Part shown: positions 36,338 to 45,835 of the stretch, in pieces | Layout: each line of letters starts with the position of its first letter | Position numbering within the stretch: position 1 is the first letter of the stretch | Assembly: GCF_003987435.1 (NCBI RefSeq) | Contig: NZ_PIQG01000002.1 | Span: 248,001-312,000, forward strand | Direction: 5' to 3' | From: Pseudidiomarina taiwanensis | Lineage (GTDB): Bacteria; Pseudomonadota; Gammaproteobacteria; Enterobacterales; Alteromonadaceae | DNA length: 64,000 nt | The notes under the pieces: generated by a model | Told to the model about the DNA's origin: nothing | The model's input: only the letters and a program-made list of their open reading frames with translations | The model's database searches: none | Translations under genes and position numbers: made by a program

Positions 36338-37044
36338 TAGCTTCCACCCTCCGTTTGAGGAGGGGCTGCCCCTCCTTGATTGGTGCCCGGATTATTCGGA
36401 TCAGGCCCAACCAAGATCGATTTTTCTTTTAATTCTCCGCCATTTATTAAAAACACGCGCTCAATTCGTCCCCAAGTTTCGGTCTCGAGCGTCAATTCAA
36501 TTGCATGCGGAAGCGCATTTGGGAAGTTCCACGACTCAACCCATGCACCTCCGCGTTGGCGCACTTGCGCGTCCGCATTTGGCTCAGGTTTAAGATAAAA
36601 ACGCATGCGCATTTCACTTACTTTATCTAATAAAATGCGTTCTTGTGGCTCGGCACTAAGGCTCACATCAGGAAAGTAAAAGTGCTGCCGAATCAATTGG
36701 TTGTCTCGTAGTGTGTAGATCACAGGCTGTAATTGACTGCGGGGCAACGCAGCGCCAGGGTTCAGCCAACCATTGCGAATAAACGCAATTTGCTCAACAT
36801 CTACAAACAGCAGCCGACCAGTCGGATTGGTTCGCTTCACCATCCCTCGAATATCCTGCTCCATGATCAGCATTGCTCGCTGAAGCTCTTGTAATTGTTG
36901 AAGTTTTTCAGATGATTGCTCTTTAGTTCTGATCATCTGTTGAACCGTGACTGAGCTTGCCACCCCCAGCAGCGCAAAAACGGCCACCGCTACGAGAATT
37001 TCAACCAGGGTAAAACCTGATGATTGGCGCGAACGAAAACTCAC
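36337..37044 (-). CDS. gspJ: T2SS minor pseudopilin GspJ
   Basis: A 235-residue prepilin with cleavage motif SSGFTLVEILVAVAVFALLG (Glu5 present) and the GspJ-type body (QLQELQRAMLIMEQDIRGMV, VFLINGG). It forms the pseudopilus tip complex with GspI and GspK. The C-terminal tail contains a palindrome giving QGGAAPPQ just before the stop, beyond the conserved body. It overlaps gspI by 4 bases. Confidence 0.93.
   Translation of the reverse strand: MSFRSRQSSGFTLVEILVAVAVFALLGVASSVTVQQMIRTKEQSSEKLQQLQELQRAMLIMEQDIRGMVKRTNPTGRLLFVDVEQIAFIRNGWLNPGAALPRSQLQPVIYTLRDNQLIRQHFYFPDVSLSAEPQERILLDKVSEMRMRFYLKPEPNADAQVRQRGGAWVESWNFPNALPHAIELTLETETWGRIERVFLINGGELKEKSILVGPDPNNPGTNQGGAAPPQTEGGS
36357..36376. 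repeat. Palindrome at the gspJ 3' end
   Basis: GAGGAGGGGCTGCCCCTCCT, one of the longest symmetrical copies; read as GGAAPP in the GspJ tail. Confidence 0.92.
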
Positions 37045-37421
37045 TGAGCGCCTCCCTCAGGGCCCATATAGCGGCTCAGTTCAAAGAGGACTTCGGCTTC
37101 TGTTCGGTCTGATTCTTCGCTTACCCGCACTGTGACAAAAAAGACATTTTCTGTCGCAGTTTCAACCACTTCTGAACGCCAACGCCATTCGATGTCACCG
37201 ATTGTTTCGAGGCCCGACGCACCATCTTGCGGAGGATAGCTCAAAGAAATCCGACTGATAGCGTTACTTGCGGCCATTCGCGCAAAGGTCTTTTGCTCCA
37301 TGTACCTGAGGCTGTCGACATGCTGGGTTGCGGCGGCAATGGCGGCGACTGCGATCAAGGCAAAAATCGCCATGGCCGCTAAAACTTCGATTAGAGTGAA
37401 GCCACTTGCGCGCTTATTCAT
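37041..37421 (-). CDS. gspI: T2SS minor pseudopilin GspI
   Basis: A 126-residue prepilin with ASGFTLIEVLAAMAIFALIA and the body AATQHVDSLRYMEQKTFARM and WRSEVV, normal GspI length. GspI nucleates the pseudopilus tip with GspJ. It overlaps gspH and gspJ by 4 bases each. It contains no palindrome, and with gspG and gspM is one of the few clean genes of the operon. Confidence 0.93.
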   Translation of the reverse strand: MNKRASGFTLIEVLAAMAIFALIAVAAIAAATQHVDSLRYMEQKTFARMAASNAISRISLSYPPQDGASGLETIGDIEWRWRSEVVETATENVFFVTVRVSEESDRTEAEVLFELSRYMGPEGGAQ

Positions 37422-38116
37422 GGCTGATAATCCGGATCAATCTCTGCATATGCGGCGGCGGTCGCTAACTCAGCGTTGAATCCATCATTAGCGTATATCA
37501 CCCATTGCGTCGCGTCGAAATCGTCGCGCGATTTCAGCGTTACATGAAAGTTTGGTAATTCGCCATTGCCGTAAATGATGAGCTGGGGCAGCCCCTCAAA
37601 AGGAGGGGCAGCCCCTCCCTCTTCGCTGTTCGAATTTTCACCACTCGTCAACTTTTCATCATCATCCTCTGATTTATCAACTGGTTCGTAGACTAATAAA
37701 TCTTCAAGAATTAGGTCTTCTTGCTGGAGCAATTCAAAATCATCACTTTCAAGTAAAATATTCGTTCCAGCGGGTAAACGGCGTGGCTGCAAACCGCGAT
37801 CTGTACTCTTAGACCAGTAACCATTTTCGGCCGACCAAACCAAAAACAAATAGGGGCTGCCCCTGCTTGGATCGGAGGGGCTGCCCCCTGTGCGATTTTG
37901 CGCAGCAGGGTCGCTGACATACAGCCCAATAATCTGCTGATGCACCAGAGCTAGCTCGGAGGCGTACAAGATTTGCTGTTGTAGCGTGACTGCAAACTCG
38001 GCCCGATCTTCGTCGCTGCGATCAGGTATGACGAACGCGACTGTGGAGATGATCGCACCGATAATGGCGATCACCACCAACACTTCGATAAGTGTAAAGC
38101 CGCGCGTGCGTTGCAT
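37418..38116 (-). CDS. gspH: T2SS minor pseudopilin GspH, enlarged by palindrome insertions
   Basis: A 232-residue prepilin starting MQRTRGFTLIEVLVVIAIIG. GspH proteins are usually about 170-200 residues, so the extra length probably comes from two loops carrying four palindromes: TGGSPSDPSRGSPYLF (37852-37889) and EEGGAAPPFEGLPQL (37584-37619). GspH links the pseudopilus tip to the GspG shaft. The frame is intact in spite of the insertions. One-base overlap with gspG. Confidence 0.92.
   Translation of the reverse strand: MQRTRGFTLIEVLVVIAIIGAIISTVAFVIPDRSDEDRAEFAVTLQQQILYASELALVHQQIIGLYVSDPAAQNRTGGSPSDPSRGSPYLFLVWSAENGYWSKSTDRGLQPRRLPAGTNILLESDDFELLQQEDLILEDLLVYEPVDKSEDDDEKLTSGENSNSEEGGAAPPFEGLPQLIIYGNGELPNFHVTLKSRDDFDATQWVIYANDGFNAELATAAAYAEIDPDYQP
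37584..37619. repeat. Two palindromes in gspH (second loop)
   Basis: Cores at 37585-37595 and 37604-37614, both central A, 8 bases apart. They are read in two different frames, as EGLPQ and GGAAPP. Confidence 0.92.
37852..37889. repeat. Two palindromes in gspH (first loop)
   Basis: Cores at 37853-37863 and 37877-37887, both central T, 13 bases apart; read as RGSP and GGSP. Confidence 0.92.
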
Positions 38117-38562
38117 CAGTCAGCGCTAGGTGAATCGTCTAAATTCCAGTTGCCGATATCATCGTCGGTGCCCGGCTGACGATCTGGGCCAGCTGAGAAA
38201 ATATCGATGTCGCTATACTCGCCTGGATTCAGCATGAGATAGTCACTACCGTACGGATCTTGTGGTAAGCGGCGGATATAGCCATTGCGACGATAGTTGC
38301 GCGGCGCTGGGTCAATGGTTGGCTCAGCCACCAAGGCTTGCAAGCCCTGCTCGGTGGTCGGAAACATCCCATTATCAAGGCGATACTGCGCTAACGCACT
38401 CTCAAGTTGGACAATATCTGTCTTCGCTTTCTGCCGTTCGGCCTGCTCATTTGCGCCAATCACGTTCGGTACGATAAGCGCCGCGAGGATGCCCAAAATA
38501 GCCAAAACGACCATGATTTCGAGCAATGAAAATCCACGCTGTTGCTCTGCTTTTATCTGCAT
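38116..38562 (-). CDS. gspG: T2SS major pseudopilin GspG
   Basis: From ATG 38562 (MQIKAEQQRGFSLLEIMVVL) the protein has about 148 residues. The prepilin helix with Glu5, the calcium-site region YLMLNPGEYSDIDIFSAGPD and the DDIGNW end are classical GspG. It forms the pseudopilus shaft. An in-frame ATG at 38574 is a less likely start. It contains no palindrome, in keeping with strong constraint on the shaft subunit. Confidence 0.95.
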   Translation of the reverse strand: MQIKAEQQRGFSLLEIMVVLAILGILAALIVPNVIGANEQAERQKAKTDIVQLESALAQYRLDNGMFPTTEQGLQALVAEPTIDPAPRNYRRNGYIRRLPQDPYGSDYLMLNPGEYSDIDIFSAGPDRQPGTDDDIGNWNLDDSPSAD

Positions 38563-38576
38563 AAACTCCTCCAATA

Positions 38577-39830
38577 CTACAAGCCGATGGCTTGGTTAAG
38601 CGCCATAATCGGCTGAATAATCGCTAAAATAATAAATAAAACTGCACCCGCCATGGTCACGATCAACAGCGGCTCAAACACTTTGAGTGCAATATTCATG
38701 GTTTGTTCGAAATCGCGGTCCTGATTATCTGCCGCGCGCCCGAGCATGTCCTCGAGTTCCCCGCTACGCTCGCCGGCGGCGATCATATGCAGCATCATTG
38801 GCGGGAACAATTTACTTTGAGCCAGAGCCGCTCGTAATGATGCACCTTCGCGAACGCGATCAGCGGCTTCTTTCAAGGCAATCTGCATAGCGCGATTACT
38901 GATAATGCGTCCGGTAATGGTTAGGCCCTCGAGTAGCGGCACGGCCGATGCGGTGAGAATGCTTAAGGTGCGGCTGAAGCGAGAGGTATTGACGCCTCGA
39001 ATCACTTTTCCGACCAATGGCAAACGCAATAGCCAGCCGTCATAACGGTCGCGAAACGTCGGACGTCGCAACGCGAATTTCAATCCAACGTAAGCACTCA
39101 CTAGCGCCAGCAAGATATACAACCACGCTGCTTGTAAAAATCCAGAAATCGAAAGTAAGACAGTGGTTGTGGTTGGCAAGCTGGCATCAAGCTGAACAAA
39201 CTGCTCGACGATACCCGGCACCACTGACACCAGCAAAAACACGATAACGGCGACGGCGACCATGGTTAAGATCGCTGGATACGCCAATGCCTGCATCAGC
39301 TGTCCACGCAACTTATTGCGCTGCTCGGTATAGTCCGCCAAACGCTCAAGCACTTCATCTAAATGCCCGGAACGTTCACCTGCCGCCACCATCGAGGTGA
39401 AAAGTTTATCAAAAACATAAGGATACTCGGCCATCGATTCAGCCAAGGAGTAGCCCTCGACGACTTTTGAGCGCACGGCCATCACCAAGCCTTGTAAGCG
39501 CGGCTTCTCGGTTTGTTCAGCCACCGCCTGCAACACCTGTTCGAGGGGCAGCCCCCCACCAACTAAGCTCGCCATTTGCCGACTGATCAGCGCAAGGTCA
39601 CCTGAGCTAATACGGGCAGCCCTTCTGCGCAAGAGGGGCTGCCCCTTTTTCAAGAGGGGCAGCCCCTCTTTTTTTTGTATGCGATTACCCGTTTCAGCCT
39701 CTTCAACCGAAATCGGGATCAATGATTTTTCGCGCAGTTGCTGACGCACTTGACGTTCAGTGTCTGCCTCTAAAATACCGGATTTCTTGCGACCCTTTGC
39801 GTCAAGTGCTTGATATGCGTACGCCGCCAT
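38577..39830 (-). CDS. gspF: T2SS inner-membrane platform protein GspF
   Basis: A 417-residue GspF: N-terminus MAAYAYQALDAKGRKKSGIL, two GspF domains (SLVGGGLPLEQVLQAVAEQT and ASAVPLLEGLTITGRIISNR) and three membrane helices. It couples GspE to pseudopilus growth. Between the N-terminal strand and the first GspF domain is an insertion, KKEGLPLLKKGQPLLRRRAA, made of two palindromes plus a degraded third. The GGGLPLEQ at 39544-39558 also matches the palindrome core at DNA level but belongs to a motif conserved in the family. Confidence 0.94.
   Translation of the reverse strand: MAAYAYQALDAKGRKKSGILEADTERQVRQQLREKSLIPISVEEAETGNRIQKKEGLPLLKKGQPLLRRRAARISSGDLALISRQMASLVGGGLPLEQVLQAVAEQTEKPRLQGLVMAVRSKVVEGYSLAESMAEYPYVFDKLFTSMVAAGERSGHLDEVLERLADYTEQRNKLRGQLMQALAYPAILTMVAVAVIVFLLVSVVPGIVEQFVQLDASLPTTTTVLLSISGFLQAAWLYILLALVSAYVGLKFALRRPTFRDRYDGWLLRLPLVGKVIRGVNTSRFSRTLSILTASAVPLLEGLTITGRIISNRAMQIALKEAADRVREGASLRAALAQSKLFPPMMLHMIAAGERSGELEDMLGRAADNQDRDFEQTMNIALKVFEPLLIVTMAGAVLFIILAIIQPIMALNQAIGL
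39612..39670. repeat. Palindrome cluster in gspF
   Basis: Two exact cores (39632-39647 central T; 39652-39670 central A, AAGAGGGGCAGCCCCTCTT) and a degenerate neighbour ACGGGCAGCCCTT at 39612-39624. The second is followed on the plus strand by a run of T, so it resembles an antisense terminator. Confidence 0.9.
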
Positions 39831-39832
39831 TC

Positions 39833-41404
39833 TTATTCCTCGCGGGTCACACGAAGCACTTCTTCGAGCGTGGTCACGCCGACGGCGACTTTGGCAAGAC
39901 CGTCATCGCGGATACTCGGGGAATACTTGCGGATATACTTCTCAATCGCCTGTTCGCCGTGGCCATTATGGATAAAGTCGCGGACGGTCTCATCAACCAC
40001 CAGCAACTCATGGATCCCAGTTCGGCCTCGATAGCCTGAACCATTACAGTGTTCGCATCCACGTGCTTGATAAAGCTGGACATTTTCACGAACTCGGCGT
40101 GGTAAGTGGGCGAAATATTTAAGCTCGTCGGCGCTTGCTTCATAGGGCTCGCGACAGTCTTCACAGAGCGTTCGAACCAGCCGCTGAGCTAGAACTGCCA
40201 ACAAAGATGACGACAGTAAAAACGGTTCGACACCCATATCTTCCAAGCGCGTGATCGCACCCGAGGCGGTGTTGGTGTGCAAGGTCGATAAGACCAAATG
40301 GCCGGTTAATGAGGCCTGCACACCGATTTGCGCGGTTTCAACATCGCGGATTTCACCGACCATGACCACGTCCGGATCTTGTCGTAAAATAGCTCGCAAC
40401 CCTCGCGCAAAGGTCATATCCACCTTCGGATTTACCTGGGTTTGGCCGATGCCTTCGATGTTATATTCGATCGGATCTTCGACGGTCAGAATATTACGGT
40501 CACGCGAATTAATCTCCATCAAGCCCGCATAAAGAGTGGTCGATTTACCCGATCCGGTCGGCCCGGTCACCAAAATGATACCGTGCGGTTTTTTAATCAG
40601 TTGTGCGAAAACTTTGCGGTTCGCCTCGGTCATACCGAGCTGCTCGAGGTTCAAACGCGCGTTATTTTTGTCCAACAAACGCAAAACCACCCGCTCGCCG
40701 TGGCTTGAGGGCATGGTCGAGACCCGCACATCAACCGCACGACCGGCGATTAAGAGGCTGATGCGTCCGTCTTGTGGGACGCGTTTTTCGGCGATATCGA
40801 GCTGCGCCATAACCTTGATCCGCGATACCAGTAGCGAGCTAAGCTTGCGATTCGGCCGAATCACCTCACGCAACACGCCATCAATACGGAAACGTACCCG
40901 CAATTCTTTCTCAAAGGTTTCGATATGGATGTCCGAAGCGCCCTCTTTGATAGCCTCGGACAGCATGGCATTAATCAATTTAATAATCGGCGCGTCGTCT
41001 TCACTTTCGAGCAAGTCTTCCGTTTGCGGCAATTCATCGGCCAATGTCGTTAAGTCTGCTGAGCCAATATCTTCCATCAGCTGTTTCGCCTCAGACGAGT
41101 CGCGCTGATAGGCCGCGGTCAAGATCGCTTCGAACGCTTCTGGCTCATGTTGCTGTACGCGAAATGGAGCATCGAGGATGCGCCGAACTTCTAATAAAGC
41201 TTGCGGTGATGGGACACCCCGAGTGTGCACGATAAAGAGGGGCTGCCCCTCTTTTGCTAGGGGCTGCCCCCCCTCTGAGGTAGGGGCTGCCCCTCCCTCC
41301 TGCGGGGTCGCGACAACCACCCCAAAACGCTTCGCAAAGCCAAAGGGCAAGCGGCGTGGACTGATTTCCGCTGCGACTTCAGCAACGTTAGTCATTGCCG
41401 CCAT
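39833..41404 (-). CDS. gspE: T2SS ATPase GspE
   Basis: The secretion ATPase, about 520 residues: Walker [16 protein letters not shown], Asp box ([19 protein letters not shown]), Walker [20 protein letters not shown] and a tetracysteine zinc site (CEDCREPY and CEHCNGSG). Starts at 41404 (MAAMTN) or 41395 (MTNVAEVA) are both possible and both overlap gspD. An open extension to 41482 consists of palindrome peptides and is unlikely to be translated. Three palindromes near residues 30-60 give [20 protein letters not shown], before the conserved body. Confidence 0.95.
   Translation of the reverse strand: MAAMTNVAEVAAEISPRRLPFGFAKRFGVVVATPQEGGAAPTSEGGQPLAKEGQPLFIVHTRGVPSPQALLEVRRILDAPFRVQQHEPEAFEAILTAAYQRDSSEAKQLMEDIGSADLTTLADELPQTEDLLESEDDAPIIKLINAMLSEAIKEGASDIHIETFEKELRVRFRIDGVLREVIRPNRKLSSLLVSRIKVMAQLDIAEKRVPQDGRISLLIAGRAVDVRVSTMPSSHGERVVLRLLDKNNARLNLEQLGMTEANRKVFAQLIKKPHGIILVTGPTGSGKSTTLYAGLMEINSRDRNILTVEDPIEYNIEGIGQTQVNPKVDMTFARGLRAILRQDPDVVMVGEIRDVETAQIGVQASLTGHLVLSTLHTNTASGAITRLEDMGVEPFLLSSSLLAVLAQRLVRTLCEDCREPYEASADELKYFAHLPRRVRENVQLYQARGCEHCNGSGYRGRTGIHELLVVDETVRDFIHNGHGEQAIEKYIRKYSPSIRDDGLAKVAVGVTTLEEVLRVTREE
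41236..41296. repeat. Three palindromes in gspE
   Basis: Copies at 41236-41253, 41259-41275 and 41282-41296, all central T, about 23 bases apart. They are read as EGQPL, EGGQPL and GGAAP in the N-terminal part of GspE. Confidence 0.93.
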
Positions 41405-43508
41405 CCTCCGATTTTTGGGTAGGGGCTGCCCCTCTTTTTGAAGGGGCTGCCCCTCCTTTGTTATCCCGCAGGTAATCCTCAAACCCCGGCGGCAAAGTCA
41501 ACTCACCATCCCACTCCGGCACCACCGGTTGCTCGGTGAATGGCATGAGTTCGATGCCATCTTCGTTGGCACGAATTTGCTCGGCGCGGATAAAGTTGTA
41601 TTTGCGCGAGCTAACTTCCATTGCGCCAGCCGAATCACGCAAAATGGTCGGCCGGATAAAGACCATCAAATTACGCTTTTGTTTAGTTGTTGAAGTCGAG
41701 GTAAAGAGCTGTCCTAACAACGGAATATCGCCCAATAACGGCACCTTCGAGACGCTCTCTTGCACGTCTTCATCAATCAAACCGCCAAGCACGATGGTCT
41801 CGCCATCTTCGGCCATGACTGTGGTTTTCAATTCACGCTTGTTGATGGTGATATCCACCGCTGTTGCGCCGCCGATACTAGAAACTTCTTGCTCGATAAA
41901 CAGTTGGACCGAATTACCCTCGTTGATTTGTGGGGTCACCCTCAGTTTGATCCCGATCTCTTGGCGATTCACGGTCTGGAATGGGTTACTATTGTTATCA
42001 CCCGCGGTCGAGCCCGTCAAAGTCGGCACTTCTTGACCGACCAGGAATGAGGCTTCTTCGTTGTCGACTGTGGTAATGCTTGGTGTGGCCAAGACGTTCG
42101 AATTGGTGGTGCTCGACACGGCTTGTAAAATTGCGCCCCAGTCGTTTTTCACCACACCGACCATCATGCCGTTGACGTTGCCCAGTACCTGCGCCAATAA
42201 ATCAGTATTGCCAGGCACATCAGGGGTGGTGGTGGTGACCACATTACCATCAACTATGGTGGTGGTCGTGGTGCCTGGCTGCTCGCGCGCTTGATAGGCG
42301 CCAGCAGCGACGGCCCCAATCGGAGCTTGGTTGCCGTTATTCCACTGCACTAAGCCGCCGTCTTCAGAAATCCACTGTAAGCCAAAATCAATACCATCAG
42401 AGTCGAACACTTCGACAATAATCGCTTCAACGTGCACTTGTGCACGGCGGATATCCAGCTGACGAATCACACTCTCAAGCGATGACAACATATCCGGCTG
42501 AGCGGTAATCACCACTGAGTTTGAGGCGGTATGTGCTGAAATCGAAATTTCTTTGCCACGCGAACCTGCACGCACCGCACCACCGGCTGTGGCGCCTGCC
42601 ATTTCGGCGGCAAGTGACTCGGAAACGCCCTGTAATACGTCAACGAGTTCATCAGCTTTGGCGTACTTCAAATAATAAACGCGGGTGTTGCCCTCGGCGC
42701 GTAAATCTTGGTCCAGCTGGCGAACTAACTTCATCACCCGCTCGCGCGCTTTCGGCTCACCGCTAATCACCACACTATTGGTGCGCTCATCGGCGACGAT
42801 TTTTGGGATCAATAGCGGCGGTGTGCCATCGTTGGTTTTTTCGTACAAAGCACTAGCGATGCGAACCACTTCTGCTGCTGAGGCATATTGTAGTTTCACC
42901 ACTTCGGCGTCTTGATTACCGGCTTTGTCGACGCGCTCGATGACTTCAACGAGGCGCTGCACGGTCTCGCTGCGACCGGTGAGCATGATCACGTTGGATG
43001 GGTCGTAAGAGACCACGTTGCCGCCACCACTTTGGTCGTTCAGCAAGCGTAGCAAAGGCGCCAGCTCGCGGACGTTAACGTTTTGCACTGGCACGACCCG
43101 CGTGACCAGGGTGTCACCGCCTAAATCGTTATTATCCACCACCGGGATCGCGCCGTTGCGCGCATCTTTATCGCGCATAACTTTGATGATGCCCGACTCC
43201 ATCTCGATAGTGGCAAATCCGTACACATCCAACACGTTCAAGAAAAATTGCCAGTACTGCTGTTCGTTCATGACATCGTAGCTGCGGACGTCGATTTTGC
43301 CGCGCACATCGGGGTCGATAATCATGGTTTTACCGAGGTTGCGACCCACCAGTTGGATAAATTCAGTGATATCGGTGTTCTTAAAACTGGCGGCATATTC
43401 AACTGGCTCGGCTTGATCCGTGCCACGCATTTGGGCCCAGCTCTGCAAGCTCAAACTGCTCAGACTAAGCCCCATTAATACGGCTATGGATAGGGTGGAT
43501 TTACGCAT
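41388..43508 (-). CDS. gspD: T2SS secretin GspD
   Basis: The outer-membrane secretin, about 706 residues from ATG 43508, which has AAGGA seven bases upstream. Signal peptide [21 protein letters not shown]-domains ([40 protein letters not shown]) and the secretin core ending [14 protein letters not shown]. The tail beyond FEDYLRDN consists of two palindromes, [14 protein letters not shown], and ends overlapping gspE. The longer frame from 43553 overlaps gspC and lacks a signal peptide start. Confidence 0.95.
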   Translation of the reverse strand: MRKSTLSIAVLMGLSLSSLSLQSWAQMRGTDQAEPVEYAASFKNTDITEFIQLVGRNLGKTMIIDPDVRGKIDVRSYDVMNEQQYWQFFLNVLDVYGFATIEMESGIIKVMRDKDARNGAIPVVDNNDLGGDTLVTRVVPVQNVNVRELAPLLRLLNDQSGGGNVVSYDPSNVIMLTGRSETVQRLVEVIERVDKAGNQDAEVVKLQYASAAEVVRIASALYEKTNDGTPPLLIPKIVADERTNSVVISGEPKARERVMKLVRQLDQDLRAEGNTRVYYLKYAKADELVDVLQGVSESLAAEMAGATAGGAVRAGSRGKEISISAHTASNSVVITAQPDMLSSLESVIRQLDIRRAQVHVEAIIVEVFDSDGIDFGLQWISEDGGLVQWNNGNQAPIGAVAAGAYQAREQPGTTTTTIVDGNVVTTTTPDVPGNTDLLAQVLGNVNGMMVGVVKNDWGAILQAVSSTTNSNVLATPSITTVDNEEASFLVGQEVPTLTGSTAGDNNSNPFQTVNRQEIGIKLRVTPQINEGNSVQLFIEQEVSSIGGATAVDITINKRELKTTVMAEDGETIVLGGLIDEDVQESVSKVPLLGDIPLLGQLFTSTSTTKQKRNLMVFIRPTILRDSAGAMEVSSRKYNFIRAEQIRANEDGIELMPFTEQPVVPEWDGELTLPPGFEDYLRDNKGGAAPSKRGAAPTQKSEDGGND
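41421..41457. repeat. Two palindromes at the gspD/gspE junction
   Basis: Copies at 41421-41435 and 41441-41457 (central T), encoding the GspD tail (GGAAP, RGAAP). They also stay open in the frame upstream of gspE. Confidence 0.93.
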
Positions 43509-43545
43509 ACTGGTTCCTTTTCCCATTCGCTTCACGGCGGTCATC

Positions 43546-44451
43546 TTATTCACTCGCCGGCACTTGGAGTTTTAAATCGATGTAGTCATCACCGCGCACG
43601 ACGGTAATGGTGACCTCATTCATGGTCTTCAAATCTTCTTGCATCTGCATGGCGGTCGAAATATCGCTCAAGTTGGCACCATTTACCGCTACCGCGATAT
43701 CCCCGCTTTCAAAGCCTGCCGCTTCAAATAACGCCGGGTCAGAGCCCGGGCTTAACCGATAGCCACGCAATCCGCCTGATTCCGCTACCGGCTGAATCTT
43801 AATGTACCGTAAGACCCCTTCGGCATCGAGCGAACGAACTCGCTGTACTTGTGAGGCAGATAAACGCTGCCGCTGGATTTGGGGGCGGTCAGCCGATGTC
43901 GCACGGGGGGGCTGCCCCTCATTGGTTTGGGCGGACGCGGCGGTGGGCGAAGTGCTTAGGCGCAAACCATCACTCAGCTCACCAATTCCTTCGAGTTCGA
44001 GGGTTTCGAGGCGGCCGTTGTTGTCGAGAATGACCCGATCGGCGAAGATTTCGACTAACTCGACTCGCGAACCAGGTAACTGTTCACCAATAATATACAC
44101 TTGCTGTGAGCCGCGCTGTTCAATGATAGCGGCGGAGCGGGCCGGGTCAGAACTCGCGGATACCCCAAGCAAACGCACATTCAAGGTAGTTTTCGGCGCA
44201 GAGGTGACACTGCCACTGCGTTGCTGGGCGGCGCCAAATAGATTTAAGCGAGTGACCCCGGCTAGGTTAAGCGGGGTGGACCGATTAACACTCGCAGCGG
44301 CAAGCGGCCCAGCCACAGGCTCTGGAGTTGGGGTGAGCACCTGCCAGGTCAGTTGCGCCAGCAACCACACCGCAAGTGCTGCGAAGATGGCAGTAACAGC
44401 CCACAAAGCACGGGACCCTAGTACTGCCAAATTTAATTTGGACATAGGCAT
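43546..44451 (-). CDS. gspC: T2SS inner-membrane protein GspC
   Basis: A 301-residue bitopic protein: membrane helix ALWAVTAIFAALAVWLLAQL, homology region (LNLFGAAQ to VILDNNGRLETLELEG) that contacts secretin N0, a linker and a C-terminal PDZ domain (YIKIQPVAESGGLRGYRLSP, AAGFESGDIAVAVNG). It connects the platform to GspD. The linker contains one palindrome giving TNEGQPPRAT. First gene of the gsp operon, divergent from hslO. ATG at 44445 is an alternative start. Confidence 0.93.
   Translation of the reverse strand: MPMSKLNLAVLGSRALWAVTAIFAALAVWLLAQLTWQVLTPTPEPVAGPLAAASVNRSTPLNLAGVTRLNLFGAAQQRSGSVTSAPKTTLNVRLLGVSASSDPARSAAIIEQRGSQQVYIIGEQLPGSRVELVEIFADRVILDNNGRLETLELEGIGELSDGLRLSTSPTAASAQTNEGQPPRATSADRPQIQRQRLSASQVQRVRSLDAEGVLRYIKIQPVAESGGLRGYRLSPGSDPALFEAAGFESGDIAVAVNGANLSDISTAMQMQEDLKTMNEVTITVVRGDDYIDLKLQVPASE
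43905..43920. repeat. Palindrome in gspC
   Basis: GGGGGGGCTGCCCCTC in the linker between the homology region and PDZ domain; read as EGQPP. The left arm is altered. Confidence 0.85.
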
Positions 44452-44588
44452 CTTCGTTATAATTTTGTAATAGCGCGCATTGTTGATTTCATTCTAGCGA
44501 CTTCGACCACAACTGAACAGATATAATTCCGTAAATTTGGTATCATATTGCCCCAATATGACTCCATCATGAATGTAGGAAACTCAGC
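44452..44588. promoter_or_regulatory. Divergent promoter region gspC / hslO
   Basis: A 137-base A/T-rich spacer that must hold promoters for both operons. A TATAAT at 44521-44526 (plus strand) and CCCCAATAT at 44550-44558, vaguely like a heat-shock -10, are visible, but neither has a clear -35 partner. Confidence 0.35.
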
Positions 44589-45443
44589 ATGCAAGCTTCT
44601 GTCTCGCCAGCCACCGATTGTTTGTACCGTTACACCTTTTCTGAGCAGGATGTGCGCGGTGAATTGGTGCAGTTGAAAAGCAGTTATCAGCAGTTGTTGC
44701 AGGGGCATCAATATCCGGCGGCTGTGCAACAATTACTCGGCGAGTTGATGGCTGCCACCACCTTATTGAGCGCCACCCTAAAATTTGAAGGCCATATTAA
44801 TTTGCAGTTACAAGGCGATGGCCCGGTTAATTTTATCTCGGTGAATGGCTCGCATGACCATAAGCTCCGCGGTATCGCGCGGTTAAGATCGGAACTTGAT
44901 GACAACGACTACTCGCTCAAACAGCTGCTCGGTAAAGCGATGCTGATTATTACCCTAACGCCGAAGCAAGGTGAGCGGTACCAGGGCGTGGTCAGTGCCG
45001 ATTACAGCAGTATTGCTGAAATTATCGAAAACTACTTTACTCAATCGGAGCAGCTGCACACTCGGGTTTGGCTGCACGCTGATGGCGAATATGCAGCGGG
45101 GATGTTATTACAAGTGATGCCTGCAGCGGGTCATGACCGCAGCTATTTTGAGCATCTGGAACATTTAACCGCAACCATGACCGCGCACGAGTTATTTAGC
45201 GTAGACGCTCTTACCGTATTACAGCGATTATACCATGAAGAGCAACTCGAGCTTTACCCTGCGCAGCCGGTGGAGTTTTTCTGCGGCTGTTCGCGGCAGC
45301 GCTCGCTCGAAGCTTTAGCGACGGTAACGCCAACTGAAATCAAAGACATCCTGGCAACGGATGGGCAAATCAGCATGCACTGTGATTACTGCAATGCGGA
45401 TTATGTCTTTACCGCCGCTGACTTCGAGCTAGACCACGACTAA
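44589..45443 (+). CDS. hslO: Redox-regulated chaperone Hsp33
   Basis: A 284-residue Hsp33: the body motif FEGHINLQLQGDGPVNFISV and the C-terminal redox switch Cys-Gly-Cys (FFCGCSR) plus CDYC, four cysteines that bind zinc when reduced and form disulfides on oxidation to activate holdase function. AGGAAA precedes the ATG. It is followed five bases later by hslR, the same pairing as in enterobacteria. Plus strand, divergent from gspC. Confidence 0.95.
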   Translation: MQASVSPATDCLYRYTFSEQDVRGELVQLKSSYQQLLQGHQYPAAVQQLLGELMAATTLLSATLKFEGHINLQLQGDGPVNFISVNGSHDHKLRGIARLRSELDDNDYSLKQLLGKAMLIITLTPKQGERYQGVVSADYSSIAEIIENYFTQSEQLHTRVWLHADGEYAAGMLLQVMPAAGHDRSYFEHLEHLTATMTAHELFSVDALTVLQRLYHEEQLELYPAQPVEFFCGCSRQRSLEALATVTPTEIKDILATDGQISMHCDYCNADYVFTAADFELDHD

Positions 45444-45448
45444 CGCTT

Positions 45449-45832
45449 ATGACGGATACGGTAAGAATCGATAAATGGCTGTGGGCCGCACGCTTTTGCA
45501 AAACTCGTTCGCTTGCCAGGCAGCTAGTGCAGTCTGGTAAGGTCAGTGTCGATGGACAAAAGGTAAAGCCGGCAAAAACCATCAGCGTCGGACAAGTCAT
45601 CAAAGTCCCGCGCGGTTACGATATCTGGGAAGTCGAGGTACTAGGCCTAAGCGAGAACCGCTTGAGCGCGCCACTGGCGCAACAGCTCTATCGAGAAACC
45701 CAAGCGAGCATCGCCAAACGCGAGAAAGAGGCGCAACTGCGTAAGCTTAATGCCACTTATAACCCGCACCCTGATGCAAAGCCGGATAAAAAGCAACGCC
45801 GTCAGTTACTTAAGGTGAAGCAGCAGAACTAG
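45449..45832 (+). CDS. hslR: Heat-shock protein Hsp15, ribosome-associated S4 protein
   Basis: A 127-residue S4-domain protein: VRIDKWLWAARFCKTRSLAR, then VQSGKVSVDGQKVKPAKTI and a basic C-terminal tail (DKKQRRQLLKVKQQ). Hsp15 recycles 50S subunits carrying nascent chains after heat stress by binding rRNA/tRNA. It lies five bases after hslO and ends three bases from the der stop (convergent). Confidence 0.95.
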   Translation: MTDTVRIDKWLWAARFCKTRSLARQLVQSGKVSVDGQKVKPAKTISVGQVIKVPRGYDIWEVEVLGLSENRLSAPLAQQLYRETQASIAKREKEAQLRKLNATYNPHPDAKPDKKQRRQLLKVKQQN

Positions 45833-45835
45833 CTG

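Noticed and set aside
39544-39558. Exact palindrome core in gspF encoding GGGLPLEQ
   Set aside because: The peptide belongs to a motif conserved in GspF proteins generally (GLPLE), so the match may be coincidence of codon choice. I counted it in the exact-core total but not as an inserted element.
41405-41482. GspE N-terminal extension with two EGQPL units
   Set aside because: Probably untranslated: it lies inside gspD, and the usual GspE start motif begins at 41404 or 41395.
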